Source: Desulfobacterales bacterium (lineage in GTDB: Bacteria > Desulfobacterota > Desulfobacteria > Desulfobacterales > Desulfosalsimonadaceae). Taken from it: a DNA stretch of 17,827 nt. The notes beneath the pieces were generated by a model that was given only the letters and a program-made list of their open reading frames with translations, did not search any database and was not told where the DNA came from. Below are positions 7,827-15,980 of this stretch, one piece after another. The position numbers and the translations under genes are program-made. Numbering within the stretch: position 1 is the first letter of the stretch; every line of letters starts with the position of its first letter. The stretch spans positions 12,441 through 30,267 of the forward strand of contig JAOZOL010000003.1 in the NCBI GenBank assembly GCA_029933295.1, in the 5' to 3' direction.

Positions 7827-9208
7827 ATGATTTTTTGAAAAATCCGTTCAATCGTGGTTTTGTCATATTTTCCGGTAGGTGAAACAGGAATGCTCTCAAC
7901 GATCTTGATCCAACGGGGCACTGCATAGGGTTCGAGCATTGCCATGATTTGCTGTTTTAATTTGTTTTTTTCAATATTGCCCTCAACCAGTGCCCAAATT
8001 TCATTTTCCCGTCCTGTCTGACTCTTTGTTGAAATGACAAGGGCATCTGTTACGTTTGCCAGGTGAATAATTTTATTTTTTACTTCATCCATATCCACGC
8101 GTTTGCCTGCCACCTTGACAACGCGATCGGCTCTACCGATCAATTTAAAACTGTCTTTACCGACAGCCTGTACATGATCTCCGGTATCAATAAAGCCGTC
8201 ATCATCGCGAGGTATTTCGGGGGATACAAAATCAGAACGGACAAATAGTCGATCTGATTTGATTTTCCAGTCAACACAATCATGGGAAATATAATGTGCC
8301 TGTCCCCCGGCCCAGCACCGGGTCGCAATCCCACCGCTTTCGGTTGAGCCGTAAATTTCAATGACCCCCAGGCCGGTTTGTTCAAAAAACGACTGGCTGT
8401 CCGCCTGACGCAATTTCCCGGCTGAGGAGAATGCCAGCCTAAGGGCAGCTCTTGTCATACCGCTTCCATTTAATACCCGATAATGAATCGGGATACTTAC
8501 CAAAACACTAGCACCTTCTTTTTCTATGGCACGATGAATTTCATGGGGAAATGTAAACACATCTTCAAGGACTGCGGCTGAAGCGACCAGGGGGAGAAGC
8601 ACGGAAAATAGCAATCCGTAAATATGAATGGGCGGCACGGTTGCGGCGAATCTGTCTGATGAGGAAATATTGAATTTGCCTGACAAAAAAAAAGCTTCTG
8701 CAAACATATTGCGGATCGTTTTGGACCAGATTTTCGGCGTCCCGGTTGAGCCTCCGGTAAACAGTTTTAAAAAAATACTGTCCGGACGTCGAAGAGCGCC
8801 ATGAATCCCATGAAAAAATTCTGTTTTCAGCATTTTACGGGTATCAATGACCAGCGTCTCGACTTCCGGCGGGAATGAAATTACCTGATCTGTAATTGCC
8901 CTTGAAAAGGGGATAGAATGATACATATCTAAAAGGGCTGACTCTGAAAATGAATGGGGGATGACAAAGGTAACAGGACATGTCATGGCAGCTAAAAAAG
9001 CAGCGGCCACAATGCCCTTGTCCATGGCACAAAGACAAATGGTTTCCTCCATGCCGGATGAAAAAAAAGTCTCTCGAATTCCTGCAGAAAGTGCATAGAT
9101 ATCTTTATATGTATATTTTGAAGGAATATAGAACCGGTCAGGGTATCGCGGACCTGAAACAAGCTGTTTGAATTGTTGGTAAAATTGATCCATTGGATTA
9201 AATGTCAT
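7823..9208 (-). CDS. AMP-dependent acyl/aryl-CoA or -ACP ligase (ApeH-like)
   Basis: ANL-superfamily adenylating enzyme (461 aa, short for the family) that would activate a carboxylic acid as acyl-AMP and load it on CoA or ACP. Motifs in order: P-loop TGGSTGTPK (151-159), IYGSTE (285-290), DTGD (341-344), the hinge region GRADRVVKVAGKRVD, and the C-terminal catalytic lysine in SPTGKYDK (Lys447). It is on the opposite strand, with its stop overlapping that of the dehydratase by three bases, so it is separately transcribed from the AT-rich region near 9209-9350. Given the operon opposite, it probably supplies the starter unit, as the ligase does in aryl-polyene clusters. No strong SD is visible at the ATG at 9208; an in-frame ATG lies at 9193. 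Confidence 0.85.
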   Translation of the reverse strand: MTFNPMDQFYQQFKQLVSGPRYPDRFYIPSKYTYKDIYALSAGIRETFFSSGMEETICLCAMDKGIVAAAFLAAMTCPVTFVIPHSFSESALLDMYHSIPFSRAITDQVISFPPEVETLVIDTRKMLKTEFFHGIHGALRRPDSIFLKLFTGGSTGTPKIWSKTIRNMFAEAFFLSGKFNISSSDRFAATVPPIHIYGLLFSVLLPLVASAAVLEDVFTFPHEIHRAIEKEGASVLVSIPIHYRVLNGSGMTRAALRLAFSSAGKLRQADSQSFFEQTGLGVIEIYGSTESGGIATRCWAGGQAHYISHDCVDWKIKSDRLFVRSDFVSPEIPRDDDGFIDTGDHVQAVGKDSFKLIGRADRVVKVAGKRVDMDEVKNKIIHLANVTDALVISTKSQTGRENEIWALVEGNIEKNKLKQQIMAMLEPYAVPRWIKIVESIPVSPTGKYDKTTIERIFQKII

Positions 9209-9555
9209 CTTTTTTTGAATATTTTAGCAAACAGACACAATAAAAAGCTTTTCATGGCAATGAATTATCACCGTATGAGAAAAATAATTTATCAATTATT
9301 TCAAATAATTATGAATAAACTATTTGACAGCATCTTTTCCCAAGCATTTCACGGCAACGAACCGTTTTTAGTTCAAAGATAATAGGCTATCTTGCTAAAA
9401 TTGTAAAGGCTGTGCTTTTTTTTGATTCAGGGCAACCGATAAAGTGCCTGTTAAAACTTGACAAACACAACGATTTCTAAGATACATTAGGCTACGAAAA
9501 AATAACTTATGCCAAATAAAAATTGCCTCCATTCATTTATCACAAGGACTTTATT
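9209..9555. other. Divergent AT-rich intergenic regulatory region
   Basis: About 350 bases between the ligase (leftward) and the NSS transporter (rightward); both promoters should lie here. I see no convincing gene. The region 9280-9320 is very AT-rich and contains a perfect inverted repeat AATAATT-TATC-AATTATT (9283-9300), with a further AAATAATTAT just after it. A second perfect stem AAGATA/TATCTT (9376-9381 and 9388-9393) is not followed by a T run, so it is not a typical terminator. These could be operator sites for a regulator, but simple AT-richness can also produce them. Confidence 0.5.
9458..9488 (+). promoter_or_regulatory. Putative sigma-70-type promoter for the NSS transporter operon
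   Basis: A perfect -35 hexamer TTGACA (9458-9463) lies about 70 bases before the first transporter gene. The -10 is weak: GATACA at 9481-9486 (17-base spacer) or TACATT at 9483-9488 (19-base spacer). The position and the perfect -35 make it the best promoter candidate in this gap. Confidence 0.4.
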
Positions 9556-11094
9556 ATGCACGACAGAGGACATTGGAAAAACCGTCAGATTTTCATCATG
9601 GCCGCTGTCGGATCGGCGATCGGATTGGGCAATTTATGGCGTTTCCCTTATGTAGCCGCCCAGAACGGGGGAGGCGCTTTTCTTGTCCCCTATTTTGTGG
9701 CCTTAGTCTCGGCCGGAATTCCATTAATGATAATCGAATATGGGCTTGGTATCCGGTCCCAGGCATCAGCGAATATCGCTCTGGGTGCAATCCGTCCTTT
9801 TTTCCGCTATTTCGGCTGGATGGCTATTCTTGGGGCCTTTGTTATCAATGTGTATTATTGTGCGGTAATGGGATGGACGTGGGTATACCTTTTTGATGCA
9901 GGTTCTTTGCCGGAATGGGCAAAAGATATCGCGTCAAGTAAACATCATTTTATGGTTGATGTCTTAAATGTTTCCGGAAGTCCATTTGAACTGGGGGGCA
10001 TACAATGGCCGATTTTAGCCGGGCTGGTCGCCACCTGGGTAATCATCTGGGCGATAGTCAAAGGTGGATTAGATCGTGTCGGTAAAGTTTTGCTTTACAC
10101 GGTCCCCCTGCCGGTCATACTCGTACTTATTCTGGTTGTCCGCGGACTGACGTTAAAGGGGGCCGCCACCGGCATAAATTATTATCTGACGCCGGACTGG
10201 TCGCAATTGACAAATCCCCAGGTATGGCTTGCCGCCTATGGGCAAATATTTTTCTCTCTTTCCGTGGGCTTTGGTACAATGATCGCTTATGCATCGTTTA
10301 TGCCCAAAAAAACTGAGATCCCGAATTCTGCAGCGATAACTTCCTTTGCAAATTGTGCATTCAGTTTTTTAGCGGGATTTGCCGTTTTCAGTGTCCTTGG
10401 ATATTTTGCCGTGGCCTCCAATATGCCGGTATCCGAAGTCACCGGGAGCGGGCCAGGATTAGCGTTTGTTGTTTACCCTGCGGCACTTGCTACATTACCT
10501 TTCTGGGTTAAGGGCTTTGGGTTTCTGTTTTTTCTAACACTTTTACTTCTAGGCATAGATTCTGCTTTCAGCCTGCTGGAGACAGTTTCTGCTGCAATCA
10601 GCGATAAATTCGGCCTTTCCCGGACCGTATCAACTTCCATCATAACCGGAATAAGCCTGTTGCTTGGTTTGCCGTTCACCTCAAAAGCCGGTTTATTATG
10701 GCTTGATATTGTTGATCATTTTATTCTCACTTATTTGATTACATTGGTAGGGATTGTCGAATGTATCATTGTGGGATATTTTCTGGGGGTTAAAAAATTC
10801 GCCCAAGAAGTAAATGAAAATGCAGAAATCCATCTTGGAACAATATTTTGCATTATGATATGGATAGTTACACCAGGGGTTCTGATGTATAGTTTTATTC
10901 TCTCCGTATTCAAAGAATTTCAGAAACCCTATGAGGGATATCCGGTTCCGGCCCTTTTATTTATGGGCATTGGTAGTTTAGTTATAGTGTTTGTCTTAGC
11001 AGTCGTTCTCGGTAGCCGGTATACAAAAAATGACCGTGAATGGAAGGCAATTGAATCCGGGATATTAAAAAAGGAGAAGGAAAAACAGGTATGA
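9556..11094 (+). CDS. Sodium-dependent amino-acid symporter, NSS (SNF) family, MetP-like
   Basis: Integral inner-membrane sodium-coupled symporter of the neurotransmitter:sodium symporter family (512 aa from ATG 9556). The hallmark TM1 with its unwound sodium/substrate site is AVGSAIGLGNLWRFP then AAQNGGGAF (residues 17-42), close to the LeuT-type consensus. Multiple further hydrophobic helices run to about residue 490, ending in a charged Lys/Glu tail. I chose ATG 9556 because AAGGA (9544-9548) is seven bases upstream; an earlier in-frame ATG at 9523 lacks one. Its TGA overlaps the ATG of a MetS-like small subunit (ATGA). In Corynebacterium, MetP-MetS imports methionine and alanine, so a neutral amino acid is the likely substrate, but this is inference. 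Confidence 0.92.
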   Translation: MHDRGHWKNRQIFIMAAVGSAIGLGNLWRFPYVAAQNGGGAFLVPYFVALVSAGIPLMIIEYGLGIRSQASANIALGAIRPFFRYFGWMAILGAFVINVYYCAVMGWTWVYLFDAGSLPEWAKDIASSKHHFMVDVLNVSGSPFELGGIQWPILAGLVATWVIIWAIVKGGLDRVGKVLLYTVPLPVILVLILVVRGLTLKGAATGINYYLTPDWSQLTNPQVWLAAYGQIFFSLSVGFGTMIAYASFMPKKTEIPNSAAITSFANCAFSFLAGFAVFSVLGYFAVASNMPVSEVTGSGPGLAFVVYPAALATLPFWVKGFGFLFFLTLLLLGIDSAFSLLETVSAAISDKFGLSRTVSTSIITGISLLLGLPFTSKAGLLWLDIVDHFILTYLITLVGIVECIIVGYFLGVKKFAQEVNENAEIHLGTIFCIMIWIVTPGVLMYSFILSVFKEFQKPYEGYPVPALLFMGIGSLVIVFVLAVVLGSRYTKNDREWKAIESGILKKEKEKQV

Positions 11095-11204
11095 CGGCAG
11101 CAGCTATTATTATGGCATTAACGGGAATTTTTCTGTTGTATGGCGGGCTTTCCTTCTGCATTGGAATTGCCTGGTATCATGGCAGATCACAGAAAAAAAA
11201 ATAG
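11091..11204 (+). CDS. metS: MetS-like small subunit of the NSS transporter
   Basis: A 37-residue single-span membrane protein overlapping the transporter stop by four bases (ATGA). It begins MTAAAIIMALTGIFLLYGGL, continues as one hydrophobic helix to about residue 29, and ends in a short basic tail (GRSQKKK). Size, overlap with an NSS transporter and the one-helix layout match MetS-type subunits, which are required for activity of MetP in Corynebacterium. It is probably translated by coupling from the transporter. It is short enough to be missed by length-filtered annotation. Confidence 0.8.
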   Translation: MTAAAIIMALTGIFLLYGGLSFCIGIAWYHGRSQKKK

Positions 11205-11234
11205 GTATAGTGTCCGCTATTTAAGGATATTTTT

Positions 11235-11585
11235 TTGCGTTTTTTTAAATCATTATCAAAACAGCTGTTAAAAATCAAATTTGTTCAAAATGCGGTGGCA
11301 GAAAAAACCGATTTAAGTATTTTTAAAGAAAAACCGACACCGAAAATGATCTTTGGGTTTATCTGCATCACAGTTAGTTACATCATTTGCTGGCCGGTAA
11401 TAAGCGTTTTGGGCATCATCTCGATTTATCTTAAAGCGCCGTTACTTCTTATCATTGGTGGGATCTTAATCTGGGGCACCTCACACCTTCTTTTCATGTT
11501 TGGTTTTTATCTGGCCGGTGCCCAGCATTCAAAAGTCTTTCTAAAATGGATCACCCGGCTTTTTATTGAAAAATTCTCCGCCTGA
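11235..11585 (+). CDS. Small membrane protein of unknown function
   Basis: A 116-residue protein I do not recognise. It starts with TTG at 11235, supported by AAGGA (11223-11227) about eight bases upstream; no ATG start is available near the N-terminus. The N-terminus is basic (residues 1-37), followed by two hydrophobic spans (about 38-66 and 69-95) and a basic, aromatic C-terminal tail ending IEKFSA. It lies 30 bases after the MetS-like gene on the same strand, so it is probably in the same transcript, but nothing ties it functionally to the transporter. Confidence 0.65.
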   Translation: MRFFKSLSKQLLKIKFVQNAVAEKTDLSIFKEKPTPKMIFGFICITVSYIICWPVISVLGIISIYLKAPLLLIIGGILIWGTSHLLFMFGFYLAGAQHSKVFLKWITRLFIEKFSA

Positions 11586-11597
11586 CAAATAAATTTT

Positions 11598-11711
11598 TTA
11601 TTTTAACGATCGGACTGCCATCTTTGCTGCCGCCAGACAACTTCCAATCACCCGTGCCGAGGCAATCGCATCATTATCGGCACTGATACACTTACCGGCA
11701 ACCATTAAATT
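11598..11711 (-). pseudogene. C-terminal remnant of an FAD-dependent oxidoreductase
   Basis: Read on the minus strand, this stretch encodes NLMVAGKCISADNDAIASAR, continuing VIGSCLAAAKMA to a stop at 11598-11600. This matches the conserved C-terminal segment of the large FAD-dependent oxidoreductase family (consensus about NLLVAGRCISA...A..S.RV...C...G.AAG), which normally follows about 400 residues of FAD-binding domain. Here an in-frame TGA sits immediately before the Asn codon, and tyrA ends only about 17 bases further upstream, so the rest of the gene is gone. I read it as a deletion scar rather than a functional 35-residue protein. Confidence 0.65.
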
Positions 11712-11728
11712 TCATTCTTGACATAACA

Positions 11729-12871
11729 TTAGAATCGCTCAATCAGCTTATCGATTAAAAACGAGCTTTCCCTCATGGCCTGTTCACTGAAGGGCCCGAA
11801 CCATTTGGCGATTTTATTAAATTCTTCTTCGAAAAGCTCTTTACCGCCCTTTTCCAGCATATTTAGATTTTGATTTAATTTTTCAATATATGCTTTCAGC
11901 AATTCCCGCCGCTCACGCGATGCAAAAATAATTTCCGCATACATAGACGCATCCTGTGCAAAAAGTCGCCCCACCATGCCCAGTTCCAGCCGATAAATGG
12001 GGCTTGAGAATTCAAGGGTTCTTTCCAGTTTAACTTTTTTAGATGCTAAAAACTGGCCAAAGGTAAATGTGGTAAAATGTCGCAGGGCCTGAACAATGGC
12101 CATAATTTCATCATGCTCGTCGGCATCAGACATGACAATAATAGCTCCCCAGATAGAAAACTGATCGATCACCCATTGACAGGCATCATCATCCCTGCCC
12201 GGCGTGGCAACAACAATCTGTTTGTCCAGGCTTGACGTTGTAGGCCCAAACAAAGGATGAAGCCCCAGTACCGGCCCTGTATGCGCTTGAAGCATGGCAT
12301 GAAGGGGACTTTTTTTAATACTAGTGACATCCGCAAAAACCGCATTTTCAGGCAGATACGGGCCGATCTGTTTTATGATGTCAGCGGTTTTTTCTATGGG
12401 CACTGAGATAATGGCAAGATCAATCCCTTCACACAATTGTGCGATATTCGGCCAATCCTTACTTCCCATTACCCGGACCTGGTATCCGGCATTGATGAAC
12501 CATTGTTTAAAATACCGGCCCATCTCACCAGTTCCCCCTACAATAAGAACGGTGGCACCGGGCCGCACCCCTTTGCGAGCCATATGCCCGGTCTGTTCCA
12601 CCCGGGAACGCCGCAGGATAATACGATACAATTCTTCAACATAATCCGGGTCAAGCCCGGCCCGACGGGCCTGCTGACGTCTGTCTGAAATCAAATTTTC
12701 TTCCCTTGCAGGGTGATACACAGACAGATTATGCGCCTTTTTCAAGGCAACTACCCGTTCCACCAGATTCTGGCGTTTCGACAGCTGATCAACCATCTGG
12801 TGATCAATGGAATCAATTTCCTTTCTAAAATCCTCAAGCGCAGCCAGATAGTCTTTTGAAATATTACTCAT
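11729..12871 (-). CDS. tyrA: T-protein: chorismate mutase / prephenate dehydrogenase
   Basis: Bifunctional tyrosine biosynthesis enzyme (380 aa) that converts chorismate to prephenate and then to 4-hydroxyphenylpyruvate with NAD. Residues about 10-92 are an AroQ-type all-helical chorismate mutase (EDFRKEIDSID...LVERVVALKK...REENLI). From about 106 a Rossmann domain follows with VLIVGGTGEMG (nucleotide-binding glycines 112-118). The catalytic-type histidine is His205 in LGLHPLFGP, as in E. coli TyrA. Length and fusion order match the enterobacterial-type T-protein. The SD AAGGA lies about seven bases before the ATG at 12871. It is monocistronic apart from the oxidoreductase remnant downstream. 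Feedback inhibition by tyrosine is usual in the family. Confidence 0.93.
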   Translation of the reverse strand: MSNISKDYLAALEDFRKEIDSIDHQMVDQLSKRQNLVERVVALKKAHNLSVYHPAREENLISDRRQQARRAGLDPDYVEELYRIILRRSRVEQTGHMARKGVRPGATVLIVGGTGEMGRYFKQWFINAGYQVRVMGSKDWPNIAQLCEGIDLAIISVPIEKTADIIKQIGPYLPENAVFADVTSIKKSPLHAMLQAHTGPVLGLHPLFGPTTSSLDKQIVVATPGRDDDACQWVIDQFSIWGAIIVMSDADEHDEIMAIVQALRHFTTFTFGQFLASKKVKLERTLEFSSPIYRLELGMVGRLFAQDASMYAEIIFASRERRELLKAYIEKLNQNLNMLEKGGKELFEEEFNKIAKWFGPFSEQAMRESSFLIDKLIERF

Positions 12872-13106
12872 TTTTAATCCTTTTCATATGGGCAATTATT
12901 CTATATACGAAACAAATATTTATCAATAAAGAATCCTGCTGTACCTGAAAATCAATAATGCCGCGAATTATTCATCCACCCGCTTGCATTTTTCCCTTGA
13001 AAATTCAATGCGATATGTTAGTTATAAAATTCAACCCGTTAATTTTTTTTGAAGTTTCCCAAACATTTTTAAATACGCACTCAACCATCAAACAAAGGGA
13101 TACTGA
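12872..13106. other. Divergent tyrA-dctP intergenic region
   Basis: About 235 bases between two divergently transcribed genes, so it should hold both promoters. I see no gene. The best rightward candidate is TTGAAA (12997-13002) with TTATAA (13022-13027), but the 19-base spacer is long. The SD for dctP (AAAGGGA) sits just before its ATG. No sigma-54 site is convincing. Confidence 0.35.
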
Positions 13107-14186
13107 ATGAACATCAACATATTCAAACATCATCAACACATTTTCATCCTTGTTCCACTTATACTGACACTTATTGTCTGTCCATATTCAAAGGCCGGGA
13201 AATTCAAAAAAGAGTACAAAATGCAGGTGACCGTCGGGCCAAACTTTTATTGGGGCCGGGGGGCAGCCAAATTCGCAGAGCTGGTCAATAAAAAAACACT
13301 TGGTCAAATCAAAATTAAACCCTATTACGGCAGTTCTCTTCTCCAGGGCGCACAATTAAAATCCGCTCAACTGGTTGCCAAGGGTGTCATCGACTGTGCA
13401 TTTGAATCCACCATTAACATCTCTTCGGTAATTCCTGAGTGCAATCTTTTTTCCCTTCCTTTTTTTATAAATACCTATGAAAATTTAGACAAGCTTGAGC
13501 AGGGACAAACCGGGAGGGTTATTTTTAATGCGATGAAACAAAAACGACTTATGCCGCTGGCATGGGGAGAAAACGGATTTAGGCAGATCACCAATGATAA
13601 AAAAAGCATCATGAGGCCGAAAGATTTAAAAGGCTTAAAAATCCGGGTGGTGGGAAGCCCCATTTTCATTGATATCTTTAGGGAGCTGGGAGCAGACCCG
13701 GTGAATATGAACTGGGGAGACGCGATCACCGCTTTTCAGCAGGATGTTGTGGACGGGCAGGAAAACCCGCCGGGCGTATTGCTTCCGGTTCAAATCTGGC
13801 AATACCATAATCAGGTGACGTTCTGGAATTATCTGGCTGATCCGCTGATTTTCTACTGGAATAAAAAACAATGGAATGCATTTCCCAAAGATATCAAACA
13901 AGCCATTTCCCAGGCAGCGATTGAAGCCGGCCGATTTGAAAAAGCCCTGTGCCGGGCGGGGATGGACGGCGCTGTTTCAACAACGATTCTAAAGGAAGAA
14001 TTTAATTATAAAACAGATATTGCAGATCCGATAAAATTTTTAAATAAAAAGGGAATGAAGATTACCATTCTTTCTGATGAGCAGCAGGCTTCGTTTAAAG
14101 CAGCCACGCAACCGGTTTATAAAAAATGGATACCCAAAATCGGTAAAAATTTGGTAAAGGAAGCAAAAAAGGATATGAAAGATTAA
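13107..14186 (+). CDS. dctP: TRAP transporter solute-binding protein DctP
   Basis: Periplasmic substrate-binding component (359 aa) of a tripartite ATP-independent periplasmic transporter. The N-terminus is a typical Sec signal: basic start, hydrophobic core about residues 11-26, cleavage probably after the SKA at 28-30. DctP-family landmarks include GENGFRQITN (154-163) and LKGLKIRVVGSP (174-185), whose Arg180 is the position that salt-bridges substrate carboxylates in the family. This points to an organic acid, though the exact ligand cannot be read. The SD AAAGGGA precedes the ATG at 13107 and the gene ends one base before dctQ. Confidence 0.93.
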   Translation: MNINIFKHHQHIFILVPLILTLIVCPYSKAGKFKKEYKMQVTVGPNFYWGRGAAKFAELVNKKTLGQIKIKPYYGSSLLQGAQLKSAQLVAKGVIDCAFESTINISSVIPECNLFSLPFFINTYENLDKLEQGQTGRVIFNAMKQKRLMPLAWGENGFRQITNDKKSIMRPKDLKGLKIRVVGSPIFIDIFRELGADPVNMNWGDAITAFQQDVVDGQENPPGVLLPVQIWQYHNQVTFWNYLADPLIFYWNKKQWNAFPKDIKQAISQAAIEAGRFEKALCRAGMDGAVSTTILKEEFNYKTDIADPIKFLNKKGMKITILSDEQQASFKAATQPVYKKWIPKIGKNLVKEAKKDMKD

Positions 14187-14187
14187 A

Positions 14188-14676
14188 ATGAATCTCCCCG
14201 ACAAACCCCTTCGAATTGATTACCTCATCGCCGCCATTCTTCTTTTTTCCATGGCCGCCATTGCGTTTATCAACGTCATAAGCCGATATCTGTTTCATTT
14301 TTCCTTTGCAGCCACCGAAGAAATAACCATCAACCTGTTTGTTTGGCTGACTATGGTGGGTTCCGGGATTGCCTTTGAACGCGGCGGCCAGCTCGGCATG
14401 GTCACCCTTTATAACCTTTTCCCCAGGCCACTGAAAAAAGCAGCGATCCTCTTCAGTGCGTTCATGAGTGCCGCCCTGTTTATTGTCGTGGATATTTTCA
14501 CGATTCAGGCCATCTATGATGAAATCACCCTGTTTCAGGCCACTTCTGCAAGCTTAGGGATTCCGGTCTGGATCTATTACCTTGGGGTGCCCGTGTTATC
14601 CGTCTTTGTGTTTCGGGGGATCTGTCGAAATGCTTCCAATAAACTGACTCATATCAGCGACAGATCCAAAAACTGA
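14188..14676 (+). CDS. dctQ: TRAP transporter small permease DctQ
   Basis: Small inner-membrane subunit (162 aa) with four hydrophobic spans (roughly residues 10-35, 44-65, 84-108 and 122-145). It has the family-typical NVISRYLF after the first span and FVWLTMVGSGIAFERGGQ in the second. It sits one base after dctP and its TGA overlaps the ATG of dctM, so all three are co-translated. It bridges the binding protein and the large permease. Confidence 0.92.
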   Translation: MNLPDKPLRIDYLIAAILLFSMAAIAFINVISRYLFHFSFAATEEITINLFVWLTMVGSGIAFERGGQLGMVTLYNLFPRPLKKAAILFSAFMSAALFIVVDIFTIQAIYDEITLFQATSASLGIPVWIYYLGVPVLSVFVFRGICRNASNKLTHISDRSKN

Positions 14677-15959
14677 TGGATATCCTTCTGCTTACAGCTC
14701 TTTTTTTCTTTCTCATGATCATCGGTCTGCCCATCGGCACTGCCTTGGGTATATCCGCAGTGATCACCATCTGGCAGTTTGACCTGGGCATCAGCATAGT
14801 GGGGATTAATTTTTCATCCGGGATTGCGTCGTTCCCTCTTCTGGCGGTCCCTTTTTTTATTCTTGCCGGCGTTTTGCTTGATAAAGCCGGGCTTGCCGCA
14901 TCCATTGCCCGATTTTTTGAACTTCTGCTTGGAAAAGCAACCGGCGGGCTTGCCATGGTGTCGGTCTTTACCTGCATGTTCTGGGGCGCCCTGTCAGGCT
15001 CAGGACCGGCCACCACAGCGGCGGTGGGGCTTATTCTGCTGACACCTATGATCAGACACGGATATGATAAAAATTTTGCCGGGGCTGTAATCGCCAACTC
15101 TTCAGACCTGTCTATTATCATTCCCCCAAGCATCGCTTTTATAATTTACGGCAATATTACCAGTGTATCTGTCAGCGCCCTTTTTGTGGCAGGCATTGTT
15201 CCGGGGATTCTGACCGGTATTGGTACTGCTCTGGTCGCTTTTTTGATATCTAAAAAAAGAGGATATCACGGCATTAACCAAAGAGGAAACGTAAAAGAAA
15301 TACTTCATGCCCTTAAAAATGCATTCTGGGCGTTTATCTCGCCGGTCATCATTTTAGGTGGAATTTACACCGGCATCTTCACCCCCACCGAAGCAGCAGT
15401 GGTCAGTGTATTTTACAGCCTTTTTGTTGCGCTTTTTATTTACCGGTCTTTAACATGGCAAATTCTGCTTGATGTGCTGGTAGATGCCAGTGTCACAAGT
15501 TCCGTTATCATGTTCATCGTGGCGTTTGCCGGTATTTTTTCATGGGCAACTTCGGTTACAGGGTTTGTCGATCAGGCTGCTGAATTTATTGTCCGCATTT
15601 CTCCAAATGCCATTATCATGATTATTCTGATTAACCTGCTGCTTCTGATACTGGGCATGTTCATTGATGCTATTTCCATATCATATCTTGTAATGCCGAT
15701 ACTCCTTCCGGTACTGCATGCATTTAAAATCGATCCGCTCTGGTACGGGGTTATTTTTATCACTGCCCTCGCCATAGGACAGGCAACCCCGCCGGTGGGG
15801 GTGAACCTTTTTACCGCAGCCAATCTTATTAACGGCAGCGTGGACGGCGTGGCAAAACAGGCAATTCCATTTGTGATCATGGATATTTTGATATTGATTA
15901 TACTGACACTTTTTCCGGCCTTGTGTTTGTTTCTACCCAGGCTTGCCGGGTTGTATTGA
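14676..15959 (+). CDS. dctM: TRAP transporter large permease DctM
   Basis: Large inner-membrane permease (427 aa) that couples substrate uptake to a sodium or proton gradient. It is hydrophobic throughout, as in the 11-12 helix DctM fold. Family motifs include GLPIGTALGIS near the start, ASFPLLAVPFFILAG, SGSGPATTAAVG, PPSIAFIIYG and GQATPPVGVNLF. The start codon overlaps the dctQ stop (TGATG). It is full length, so the TRAP system looks complete. It converges on the WS/DGAT gene with only 21 bases between the stop codons and no obvious terminator hairpin. Confidence 0.93.
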   Translation: MDILLLTALFFFLMIIGLPIGTALGISAVITIWQFDLGISIVGINFSSGIASFPLLAVPFFILAGVLLDKAGLAASIARFFELLLGKATGGLAMVSVFTCMFWGALSGSGPATTAAVGLILLTPMIRHGYDKNFAGAVIANSSDLSIIIPPSIAFIIYGNITSVSVSALFVAGIVPGILTGIGTALVAFLISKKRGYHGINQRGNVKEILHALKNAFWAFISPVIILGGIYTGIFTPTEAAVVSVFYSLFVALFIYRSLTWQILLDVLVDASVTSSVIMFIVAFAGIFSWATSVTGFVDQAAEFIVRISPNAIIMIILINLLLLILGMFIDAISISYLVMPILLPVLHAFKIDPLWYGVIFITALAIGQATPPVGVNLFTAANLINGSVDGVAKQAIPFVIMDILILIILTLFPALCLFLPRLAGLY

Positions 15960-15980
15960 ACTGCTGAAGAGATACGCCCG

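Noticed and set aside
9173..9382. Plus-strand open frame of about 69 codons spanning the ligase 5' end and the intergenic region
   Set aside because: It starts inside the oppositely oriented ligase gene, has no SD, and its composition is what the AT-rich region would give by chance.
11700..12880. tyrA as part of the aryl-polyene-like cluster supplying tyrosine as starter
   Set aside because: It is about 2.5 kb from the ligase with unrelated transporter genes between, no ammonia-lyase gene is visible, and tyrA is a housekeeping gene; the link is not supported.
12981..12996. Possible sigma-54 -12 element (CTTGCAT) upstream of dctP
   Set aside because: The matching GG element about ten bases upstream is absent.
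14654..15133. Minus-strand open frame of about 159 codons
   Set aside because: Antisense to the start of dctM, which has unambiguous family motifs and operon overlap; the frame looks like a shadow.
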